From Nucisporomicrobium flavum (lineage in GTDB: Bacteria > Actinomycetota > Actinomycetes > Mycobacteriales > Micromonosporaceae), in contig NZ_JADMLH010000027.1 in the NCBI RefSeq assembly GCF_016464385.1, positions 1 through 64,000 of the forward strand: a stretch of 64,000 nt of DNA, given 5' to 3'. The notes below the pieces were generated by a model that did not search any database, was not told the origin of the DNA, and saw only the letters and a list, made by a program, of their open reading frames with translations. Numbering within the stretch: position 1 is the stretch's first letter; the number at the start of each line of letters is the position of its first letter. Made by a program: the position numbers and the translations under genes. This document shows, one piece after another, positions 33,516 through 40,508 of this stretch.

Positions 33516-33917
33516 TTACTGCTGCTCGTCCCGCTTGCGCAGTTCCTCCTCGCGCCGGCGCAGGTCGGCCTCCCAACGCTTCATCATCGACTCGTCCTCC
33601 TTGAGGTTCTGAGCGAGGTTGCGGAGGAACTCGGGGTCGTCGTCCGGAGCCACGGGTCCCTTGCGGGGACGCTCGGCCTCGGGGAAGCCGCTGCCCGGGC
33701 GCCACATCTCGCCGTTGCTCATGCGGACGGCTCGCGGCGGGCGACCGGCCACGAACCACGCGATCGCGCCGATCGGGGAGAACAGCAGGATGATGAAGAC
33801 CCATGCGATGCGGGGCAGGGCGCGGATCGCGTACTCCTCGGCGGAAAGACAGTCGATCAGGGCGATCACGAGCAGCGCCAGGTCAAGGAGCATGAAGAGC
33901 GAGTAGAGGCGGATCAT
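33516..33917 (-). CDS. PLDc_N-domain small membrane protein
   Basis: A 133-residue protein with two membrane helices (about 5-24 and 38-58) forming the phospholipase D nuclease N-terminal-like domain (ALPRIAWVFIILLFSPIGAI), followed by a charged cytoplasmic tail with an Arg/Glu-rich helix (EADLRRREEELRKRDEQQ). Such proteins are very common in actinobacteria and their function is unknown. It is convergent with the ABC exporter. A CGCGGTAGG repeat block lies immediately upstream of its start. Confidence 0.85.
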   Translation of the reverse strand: MIRLYSLFMLLDLALLVIALIDCLSAEEYAIRALPRIAWVFIILLFSPIGAIAWFVAGRPPRAVRMSNGEMWRPGSGFPEAERPRKGPVAPDDDPEFLRNLAQNLKEDESMMKRWEADLRRREEELRKRDEQQ

Positions 33918-33989
33918 GGCGGAGATGGTCGCAGAATCCGCCGCCCGGCGTGGTCCCACGAACGGCCGACGCTCGGGCGCCGGGCGCGT

Positions 33990-34370
33990 CGCGGCGGGGC
34001 CAGCGCGGTAGGGGGGCCAACGCGGTAGGGGGCCAACGCGGTAGGCGGGGCGGGGCGCGGTAGGCGGGGCGGGGCGCGGTAGGCGGGCCAGCGCGGTAGG
34101 CGGGCCAGCGCGGTAGGCGGGGCGGGCGGGTCGCGGCAGGGCCGGGCGCGGTGGGCTGGTCCGGGCGCGGTGGGCTGGGCCGGCGCGGTGGGCCGGGCGG
34201 GTCGGCCCGGTAAGCCGGGGGCCGGCGCGGTAGGGCAGGGCGGTGCGGAAAGCCTGCCAGCCGCGGTAAGCCGGGCGGCCGCGGTAGGTGGCCCGGCGCG
34301 GCAGGCACGGTGGTTCGGCGCGGTAGGGCGGGGTGGCCCGGCGCGGTAGGGCGGGAAAGCGCGGTAGGCC
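33990..34370. repeat. Degenerate GCGCGGTAGGC repeat block
   Basis: About a dozen copies of (G)CGCGGTAGG, with spacing of 15-25 bp in the first 130 bp and looser after that, mixed with GCGCGGTGGGCTGG and CCGCGGTAAGCCGG variants. It fills most of the 609-bp gap between the PLDc_N gene and the sigma factor gene. All frames read as Pro/Ala/Arg/Tyr low complexity. No gene is evident, and promoters of the flanking divergent genes must lie in or beside it. Confidence 0.9.
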
Positions 34371-34526
34371 GGCCGGGTCCCCCCCCGTTCGTCCCGTGCT
34401 CCCGGCCGGCGCCACGCACTGGAGAAACGCCCCGGGATCGGCTTCCGCTGCATCGGCGACTGTCGGCTACGCGACAGTCGCGGACGCAGCGGTATCGATG
34501 ACAATCGGCGTCTGCCCGGCGAGGGG

Positions 34527-35246
34527 GTGGGGCACTTGGACGGCGAGGCTGACGGAGCCGACGAGTTCGCGCGTACCCGGCTGGATGCGTTGCGGCGCTT
34601 CGCGTACCTCATCTGCGGCAGCGCGGCTGAGGCCGACGACCTCGCCCAGCTGGCGGTGGTCGAGGTGTGGCGGCGCTGGTCGTCGGTACGGGTGGACCCG
34701 GAGGCGTACGCCCGCCGCGTCATCGTCACCCGTAACGTGAGCCGGTGGCGGCGGTGGCGCCGCGAGGTGCCTGCCGACATCGCTGACCGCGACGGTGATG
34801 ACCCCGCGCGCGGCCGGGTCACCGATCCGGTGTTGTGGGAGGCGCTGCACGCCCTCGGCAAGCCGGAACGCACCGTCGTGGTGCTGCACGTTCTCTACCG
34901 GTACACCTTCGACGAGGTCGCCGCGATGTCCGGTGAGCCGCGGGGGACGGTGTCGAGCCGGTATTCCCGCGCGCTGCGGACGCTGCGCGACCGGCTGCGG
35001 GGCACCGAGGATGACCGGCTGCAGGGGACCGAGGCCAACCGGCTCCGGGGGACTGAGGATGGCCGGCTCCGCGGGACTGACGATGGCCGGCTCCGCGGGA
35101 CTGAGGGTGGCCGGCTGCCGGGGGCCGAGGATGGCCGGCTGCGGGGGACTGAGGGTGGCTGGCTGCCGGGGGCCGAGGACAACCGGCTGCGGGGGACCGG
35201 GGAGCCGACCGCGGAGGACAGCTGGACGATGAGGTACGCGCTGTGA
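34527..35246 (+). CDS. SigE-family ECF RNA polymerase sigma factor with repeat tail
   Basis: A 239-residue ECF sigma factor. Region 2 (about 15-80) includes DALRRFAYLICGSAAEADDL and VEVWRRWSSV; region 4 (about 110-155) includes ERTVVVLHVLYRYTFDEVAA and RGTVSSRYSRALRTLRDRL. After region 4 the protein carries nine copies of an eight-residue unit (DRLRGTED and variants), a low-complexity tail that is absent from the family. The start is GTG 34527 (TTG 34536, after GAGGGGG, is possible). Its stop overlaps the start of the membrane-anchored solute-binding protein (GTGA), the place where the anti-sigma factor is normally encoded. Confidence 0.9.
   Translation: MGHLDGEADGADEFARTRLDALRRFAYLICGSAAEADDLAQLAVVEVWRRWSSVRVDPEAYARRVIVTRNVSRWRRWRREVPADIADRDGDDPARGRVTDPVLWEALHALGKPERTVVVLHVLYRYTFDEVAAMSGEPRGTVSSRYSRALRTLRDRLRGTEDDRLQGTEANRLRGTEDGRLRGTDDGRLRGTEGGRLPGAEDGRLRGTEGGWLPGAEDNRLRGTGEPTAEDSWTMRYAL
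34989..35204 (+). repeat. Nine-unit 24-bp in-frame repeat inside the sigma factor gene
   Basis: Nine contiguous 24-bp units code for (D/N/G)RLRGTE(D/G) and the variants GRLPGAED and GWLPGAED. The period is exactly eight codons, so the array was expanded in frame. It lies between sigma region 4 and the last 13 residues. Confidence 0.95.
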
Positions 35247-36637
35247 ACGCCGACCGTGACCTCGCCGACCGGCTCGCCGCGACGCTTGCCGAGGCGGGGG
35301 AGGCGTTGCCGTACGCGCCGGCCGGCACGGTCGCGGGTGTGCGCCGCCGGTTCGTGCGTCGCCGGCGGCTGCGGGCGGTTGCTGCGGCGGTGGCCGCCAT
35401 GCTCGCCCTGACGGTGTCCTCGATCGCGCTGCGCCCTGTGCCCGCGCCGACCGCCACTCCGGGCGGCCACCTGCGCATGTGGACCCTCACCGACGTGGAG
35501 CGCAATCCCGGGCTGCGTGGGTGCCTCGACGACGCCGACGTCCCGGTCGAGCTGAGCACCTTCGACAACGACACGTACCAGCAGCTTCTCGCCTCTCCGG
35601 TTGCCCCGGAGCAGCGACCCGACGTCTTCGAGAACTGGGGTGGCGCGGACCTCGGCCGGCAGGCGCAGGCCGGAACGGTTGCCGACCTCACCGACGTCGC
35701 CGGTGGCGCGGCGGACGTCTTCCTGCCCGGGGTCATGGCCGGCGGCCGGGTGGACGGCCGGCAGTACGGGCTGCCCGTCACCGGTACCCAGCCGATCGTG
35801 CTCTTCTACGACAAGCGCCTGTTCGCCGAGGCCCACCTGAGCCCGCCGCGCACGTACGCGGAGCTGCTCACTGCCGTGGACACCTTCCGGACCCGCAAGG
35901 TCACGCCGATCGCGCTGGCCGGGGCCGCGCGCTGGCCGGCGCTGATGTACCTGATGTACCTCACCGACCGGCTCGGCGGCCCGCAGGTCTTCGCCGACAT
36001 CGCGGCCGGCCGGTCGGGCGCGTGGCGGCACCCCGCGGTGCGGGAGGCCGCGCGGCTCACCCAGCAACTGGTCCGCCGCGGCGCCTTCGGGGAACCCGGC
36101 GACGCCCTGAACCTCGAGACGAGCGCGGCCACCGGGATGCTCACCCGCGGTGAGGCGGCCATGCACCTCATGGGCAGCTGGGAGTACGGCGCCCAGGCCG
36201 CCTCCGATCCCACGTTCGCCGCCACGGGGCTCGGCTGGACACCGTTCCCCGCGGTGGCCGGCGGTGCCGGTGACCCGGCGGACCTCGTGGGGGTGCCGGC
36301 CAACTACCTCTCCGTCGACGCCGGCAGCCCGTACCGTGCCGAGGCTGCGCAGTTCGTCGCCCGGACCGTCACCTCCGACGCGTTCCTCGACGGGCTGCTC
36401 GCCGCCGGCGAGGTGCCGGCGGTCCGGGACCTGGAGCCCCGGCTGGCCGGGCGCCCGCACGCGGAATTCGCCCGCTTCGTCCACCGGCTCGCCGTGGCCG
36501 CGCCCAGCTTCACCCTGGCCTGGGACCAGGCCCTGCCACGGCCGGTCGCGTCCGTCCTGCTGGACCGTACGCGGCAACTCTTCCAGCTCACGATCACACC
36601 CGATGAGTTCGTGGCCGCCATGGCCGCGACCGCCTGA
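35243..36637 (+). CDS. Membrane-anchored type 1 solute-binding protein, putative anti-sigma sensor
   Basis: A 464-residue protein. Residues 1-45 are cytoplasmic and highly basic at the end (VRRRFVRRRRLR), residues 46-65 form one membrane helix, and residues 75-464 are an extracellular sugar-type (MalE-like, SBP_bac_1) binding domain with LRMWTLTDVE, PDVFENWGGAD, GLPVTGTQPIVLFYDKRLF, PRTYAELLTAVDTF and AAMHLMGSWEYG. There is no lipobox; anchoring is by the helix. It is coupled to the sigma factor gene (GTGA) in the position of a SigE-family anti-sigma gene, and no transporter permease or ATPase follows. I infer that it holds the sigma factor and senses a carbohydrate outside. Confidence 0.8.
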   Translation: MNADRDLADRLAATLAEAGEALPYAPAGTVAGVRRRFVRRRRLRAVAAAVAAMLALTVSSIALRPVPAPTATPGGHLRMWTLTDVERNPGLRGCLDDADVPVELSTFDNDTYQQLLASPVAPEQRPDVFENWGGADLGRQAQAGTVADLTDVAGGAADVFLPGVMAGGRVDGRQYGLPVTGTQPIVLFYDKRLFAEAHLSPPRTYAELLTAVDTFRTRKVTPIALAGAARWPALMYLMYLTDRLGGPQVFADIAAGRSGAWRHPAVREAARLTQQLVRRGAFGEPGDALNLETSAATGMLTRGEAAMHLMGSWEYGAQAASDPTFAATGLGWTPFPAVAGGAGDPADLVGVPANYLSVDAGSPYRAEAAQFVARTVTSDAFLDGLLAAGEVPAVRDLEPRLAGRPHAEFARFVHRLAVAAPSFTLAWDQALPRPVASVLLDRTRQLFQLTITPDEFVAAMAATA

Positions 36638-36660
36638 CCCGGCCCGACCCGACCCGAGGG

Positions 36661-38277
36661 ATGGTTCCCGTGCCGATGAAACGCGCCCTGATCGCCGTCA
36701 CCACCACCGCCGTCCTCGTCCTCGCGCTGGTCGGCCCGGCGCGCGGGAGCCGCCCGCCCGGCACGCCCGCGTCCGAGCGCGCCGCCGTGCCGGCCACGGA
36801 CTGCACCGCCCATGTGGGCTACCACCAAGACACCGACCTGCCCGGGTACGCCGTGCCCGGGGCGGACGGGAGCCGGGTCTGCGTACCGTTCACGTGGATC
36901 GACTGGGCGCCGGCCGGATATCGCGGGGACTACCGGGTGCGCGAGTTCTCGTTCGCCGCGGCCGAGCGCCGGCTGGACGCGTGCAAGGCCGATCCGGCGT
37001 GCACGGCACTGTCTGATGTGGCCGGTTATCAGCCCGACGAGTTCCGCAGCACCGGCGAGATCGTCAGCTTCGGCAAGGTCGATCCGTACGCCTCCGGCCT
37101 CGACCTGACGCGGATCCGCCGGCCGGGCTTCTTCGCGCGGGCGCCGTACGGAGAGCGCATCGCCGGGGCCGAGCCGGGGGCGTGGACGGTGGAGTTCACG
37201 GTGCCCGCCGAGCCGTACGAGGTGATCAACCGCGGGATCACGGCGCCGGTGCGGCTGCGGGGCTGGTACCTGCGGGGTGAGGGCGTACGCGATGGGAGCG
37301 GGCGGCGAACCCGGGCGCTGGCCGTGCTGCTCGGCGGCCGGACCATCGAGACGACCGCCGTGCAGGACCCGGCCGACCCGCTGTACCAGCCCACCGCCGC
37401 CGGTGGTCACGCCGGCGTGGCGTACCCCTCGCACGGCACCGAGAAGTGGGGTGCGCGGCAGTGGCGTGAGTACCTGGATGCGTTGCGCCGAGCCGGGTTC
37501 GACGTGCTCACTGTGGACAAACGCGGCCACGGGATCTCCGGCGGCCACAGCGCCGACAACACCCTCCAGCAGGGCCTGGACATGCTGCGCATGGTGGACG
37601 CGCTGGCGGACGGCGAAGGGGTGCGCGCGCTGGGCCCGGACCGGGTCACCCGTGCCGGCCGGGACGCCGTGCGGCGGATGACCGGCCCGGCCGACGCCCG
37701 CACCATGCCGATCCTGCTGGGAGGGGCGAGCCAGGGGGCGTACGCCACCCAATGGGCGATGGACGCCAACCTGCACCGCTGGTGCGCGCTGGACACCCCC
37801 GGCCGTCCCTGCTCGCCGCCGTGGGGTCACCGCAACATCCGCGGCGCGCTGCTGCTGTCCACGCTGTGGGGCATGCCGTTCGGCGACCCGGGCGACCTTG
37901 TCTACACGGCGGCGCACGCGGAGGTCAACCACTCCATCTACACGCCGACGTCCGAGCCGCTGGCCGGCATCGGGGACTGGCCGGCCGTGTTCATCGGCAA
38001 GGGCATCTGGGACGAGTACGAGGGCCCGCTCGGCACGTTCAGCGCGTACCAGCGTGCGGCCGCCCGGGCGGAGCTGGTGCTGGTCCGGGGCCCCCACTCG
38101 GAGAACGAGCACGGTACGGCCAACGTCGCCGTCATGCGTGACCATCTGGTCCGGTTCGCGGTGCGCGCGGCCACCGGGGCGCGGGTGGCCGGCCCTCGGT
38201 ACTCCACGCTGCGCGACGCGATCGCGGCGAGCCCGCCGACGTGGGAGCCGTCGACCACCCCGACGCCGGTGGGCTGA
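36661..38277 (+). CDS. Secreted alpha/beta-hydrolase
   Basis: About 538 residues: signal peptide, an N-terminal region of 170 residues with Cys pairs, and an alpha/beta-hydrolase domain. The nucleophile elbow is GGASQGAYATQ (Ser near residue 360), DKRGHGISGGH is an earlier loop and the likely acid and His lie in the last third (for example GPHSENEH). The precise enzyme class is not evident; it may be an esterase or peptidase-like enzyme. The start is ambiguous between ATG 36661, GTG 36670 and ATG 36676; GAGGGA at 36656-36661 fits GTG 36670 best. It is 23 bp after the solute-binding protein gene and may belong to its operon. Confidence 0.72.
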   Translation: MVPVPMKRALIAVTTTAVLVLALVGPARGSRPPGTPASERAAVPATDCTAHVGYHQDTDLPGYAVPGADGSRVCVPFTWIDWAPAGYRGDYRVREFSFAAAERRLDACKADPACTALSDVAGYQPDEFRSTGEIVSFGKVDPYASGLDLTRIRRPGFFARAPYGERIAGAEPGAWTVEFTVPAEPYEVINRGITAPVRLRGWYLRGEGVRDGSGRRTRALAVLLGGRTIETTAVQDPADPLYQPTAAGGHAGVAYPSHGTEKWGARQWREYLDALRRAGFDVLTVDKRGHGISGGHSADNTLQQGLDMLRMVDALADGEGVRALGPDRVTRAGRDAVRRMTGPADARTMPILLGGASQGAYATQWAMDANLHRWCALDTPGRPCSPPWGHRNIRGALLLSTLWGMPFGDPGDLVYTAAHAEVNHSIYTPTSEPLAGIGDWPAVFIGKGIWDEYEGPLGTFSAYQRAAARAELVLVRGPHSENEHGTANVAVMRDHLVRFAVRAATGARVAGPRYSTLRDAIAASPPTWEPSTTPTPVG

Positions 38278-38289
38278 ACCCCGGCCGGG

Positions 38290-38838
38290 TCAGAGGCCGG
38301 CCGCGGCGTCGTACCGGCGCCGCAGGTCGGCCATCTCCCCGTCGGTCAGCGCCTCCTTCTGCGCGAGCTCGGCGTACTTGCCGGGGAACATCTGCCGCAG
38401 GCGCTCGGCGTACGGGACGCCGTCGGTGGCCTCGACCACCTGGATGCCCGGCGGCTCGGTGGACATGTCGAGGATGACCGGGCCGGCGAGCTTCACCGCC
38501 ACGTCCCAGGGGCGGCCCTGTTCGGCGACGCCGCACAGGTGGAAGCCGTAGACGGTCCGTACGTCGGCGAGCTCGGTCGCCTTGGCAGGCTCGTACCCGT
38601 AGACCCGGACGCCGCAGATCACTGCGGGCTTCTCGTCCGCGGCGCCGGCCGGCTGGTGCCCGGCGTGGTGGTGCTGCGCCGGGTCCGACCGCTCGAGGGT
38701 CGTGCGCATCCGGTCGGTGATCTGCGCCGGCAGGTCCGCGCGGTGCGCGTCCGATCCGGTCGTGGTGACCAGCGCGACCGTGCCGGCCGTCGCCGCCAGG
38801 ACGATCCCTGCCGCCCATCTGGCCCGGGTGCGGTTCAT
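38290..38838 (-). CDS. Hypothetical secreted protein
   Basis: A 182-residue protein with a signal peptide or anchor (about 1-28), a His-rich patch (PAQHHHAGHQP, about 53-63) and a globular part with two cysteines (VICGVRVYGYE and FHLCGV), followed by a charged helical end. No family is recognised. ATG 38838 follows GGAAGGGAGGGG. A TGGGAGCGCTCCCG palindrome lies 27 bp upstream, suggesting cellobiose- or LacI-type control of a secreted accessory protein. It is convergent with the hydrolase gene. Confidence 0.75.
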   Translation of the reverse strand: MNRTRARWAAGIVLAATAGTVALVTTTGSDAHRADLPAQITDRMRTTLERSDPAQHHHAGHQPAGAADEKPAVICGVRVYGYEPAKATELADVRTVYGFHLCGVAEQGRPWDVAVKLAGPVILDMSTEPPGIQVVEATDGVPYAERLRQMFPGKYAELAQKEALTDGEMADLRRRYDAAAGL

Positions 38839-38864
38839 GGCCGCCCCTCCCTTCCATGGCAGCG

Positions 38865-38878
38865 TGGGAGCGCTCCCG
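38865..38878. promoter_or_regulatory. CebR-like operator upstream of a hypothetical secreted protein
   Basis: TGGGAGCGCTCCCG differs from the perfect CebR-type box TGGGAGCGCTCCCA (also found at 11112) only in the last base. It lies 27 bp upstream of the 38838 start on the minus strand. Confidence 0.65.
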
Positions 38879-38971
38879 GGGCAGCATTTCATCAATATGT
38901 CTCGATTTCAACAGGCCGCCGGCGAGCGCGCGGCCCGGCGAGGTGGGGACTCCCCGCCGGACCGTCACGCC

Positions 38972-39778
38972 TCAGCGCAGCGCCGAGGTGAGCGCCGGCA
39001 GGTAGCCGTACCGGTAGCCGTTGCCGGTGGGGTGGAAGGAGTCGGTCGGCGGCAGCACTGTCAGGCCGTGCAGCCACGGGCTGGCGCCGCAGATCCCGTG
39101 CCCGGCGAACTCGTCGGTGACGTCGGCCCAGGTCGCGCCCGCGGCCCGGGAGCGCTCGGCGATGACCCGGTTGAGCTCGACGGCGCCCTTGTTGATGGAC
39201 TTGCGCTTGGGGATGCTCATGCCGGCGAAGCCGCAGCTCGGCGCGGTCTCGTCGAACAGGATGGGGTAGCCGAGCACGACGATCCGCGCGGTCGGGGCCT
39301 TGCGCCGGATGTCCCGGTACGTCGCGTCGAGCTTGGCCGGGATGTCGTCGGAGAGCGCTTTGATGGCGATGTCGACGGTCGCCGCGCAGGCCGCGTCGCT
39401 GACGAGCGTGCAGGTGATGATCGTGGGGGCGAAGCCGACGTCGTTGCCGCCGATCGTCAGCGTCACGAGGTCGGTGCCGCTGGAGAGCGCGGAGAGCTGG
39501 GTGGCGCGCAGGGTGTCGGTGGTGGCCCCGCTGCAGGCGGCCGAGCGGTACGACTTCGGGTCGTTCGCGGCGTCCCACAGGCCGGGGTAGCCGTTGGGGC
39601 TGCGCAGGCAGAGTCCGCTCTGCCCGGAGGAGCCGACGCCGGACGAGTACGAGTCGCCCAGGGCGACGTAGTCCCAGTCCGAGGGGGATGAGGAGGCGGC
39701 GGCCGCGGGAGCCGCCGTGAGGAGGGTCAGCAGGGTCGAGAAGACGAAGCAGGCGAGGACGGTGGTACGTCTGCTCAT
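38972..39778 (-). CDS. Secreted SGNH/GDSL esterase (lipase-like)
   Basis: A 268-residue secreted enzyme: signal peptide (about 1-28), then the SGNH fold with block I GDSYSSG (Ser43), block III GGND and block V DSFHPTGNGY, which supplies the Asp/His pair. Six cysteines match the three-disulfide pattern of Streptomyces lipases such as Rv0518/SCO1725-like enzymes. It hydrolyses acyl esters outside the cell. The promoter region contains a CCGGAGCGCTCCGG palindrome and two TTACC-N4-AGTAA dyads, so it is probably under more than one repressor. Confidence 0.92.
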   Translation of the reverse strand: MSRRTTVLACFVFSTLLTLLTAAPAAAASSSPSDWDYVALGDSYSSGVGSSGQSGLCLRSPNGYPGLWDAANDPKSYRSAACSGATTDTLRATQLSALSSGTDLVTLTIGGNDVGFAPTIITCTLVSDAACAATVDIAIKALSDDIPAKLDATYRDIRRKAPTARIVVLGYPILFDETAPSCGFAGMSIPKRKSINKGAVELNRVIAERSRAAGATWADVTDEFAGHGICGASPWLHGLTVLPPTDSFHPTGNGYRYGYLPALTSALR

Positions 39779-39809
39779 CGGGTGGCCTCCGGTCCGCGGG
39801 GGATGGGGG

Positions 39810-39889
39810 CCGGAGCGCTCCGGTTACCGAACAGTAAGTCAAGGGTCCAGGGAAAGAAACACGGTGACTTTCCGGTTACCTCGTAGTAA
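39810..39889. promoter_or_regulatory. Composite operator region upstream of the SGNH esterase
   Basis: CCGGAGCGCTCCGG (39810-39823) is a perfect 14-bp palindrome with the GAGCGCTC core of LacI-family sites. Directly abutting it is TTACCGAACAGTAA (39824-39837), and 52 bp further TTACCTCGTAGTAA (39876-39889), two dyads of the form TTAC-N6-GTAA spaced five helical turns apart, as for a TetR- or GntR-type regulator. Which proteins bind is unknown. Confidence 0.55.
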
Positions 39890-39945
39890 CATCCGTCGAT
39901 GTGACCTGCATCTATGCCATGCAGTCATGTCTCGTGTGCGGAGCG

Positions 39946-40389
39946 CTATGACGTGGTCGGCAGCTCGCAGCTGATCAAAACGCGTGTCCCCGCGCCGTGC
40001 GTCGTGTCGATGTGGAGCCCTCCGCAGATCTGCCGCGCCAGCCAGATCCCGTGCCCGCCGATGTGGCCGGCCTTGCGGCGCAGCGTCTCGTCCAGCCGCT
40101 CGGACGTGATGCCGGGCCCCTCGTCCTTCACCTGGCACCACAGGGCGGAACCTTCGCGCCACAGCTGGATCCGGCCGCGCCCGCCGCCGTGCCGGACGGC
40201 GTTCGTGGTGATCTCGTTGACCGCCAGGACGAAGTTGAAAACCGCCACCTCGTCGAGCCCGCCGGCCCGCGCGTGCCGGACCAGTTCCCGGCGGACGATG
40301 CCGAGAGAACGGCGGTCGAAAGGGAAAGTGAAAAGAAATCGGATACTTGTCGAGAGAGCGTTGTCGGTATCGTGAGAAAGGTTGCGCAC
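39946..40389 (-). CDS. RsbW-type ATP-binding anti-sigma regulatory protein
   Basis: A 147-residue stand-alone HATPase_c domain. AVNEITTNAVRHGGGRG is the N-box, DEGPGITSE the G1 box and GGHGIWLARQICGGL the G2 box. This family phosphorylates STAS anti-anti-sigma proteins or binds sigma factors. GTG 40389 with GGGGGG upstream is the start; the frame extends further without coding character. It lies 119 bp downstream of the PP2C gene on the same strand, with which and the STAS gene it forms a partner-switching set. Confidence 0.85.
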   Translation of the reverse strand: MRNLSHDTDNALSTSIRFLFTFPFDRRSLGIVRRELVRHARAGGLDEVAVFNFVLAVNEITTNAVRHGGGRGRIQLWREGSALWCQVKDEGPGITSERLDETLRRKAGHIGGHGIWLARQICGGLHIDTTHGAGTRVLISCELPTTS

Positions 40390-40508
40390 GCGACCCCCCA
40401 AGGGCAGCTTCGCATCGTTGGCCGAGGACCCGGACCGCGCGAATCGTATCTGGCGCGCAGCGACCTGATGTCGCACATTCCGTCCGGGGTGCACCGTGGC
40501 CGGGAGGC

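Noticed and set aside
34527..36637. Ordinary sugar ABC importer operon
   Set aside because: No permease or ATPase gene accompanies the binding domain, there is no lipobox, and the partner gene is a sigma factor.
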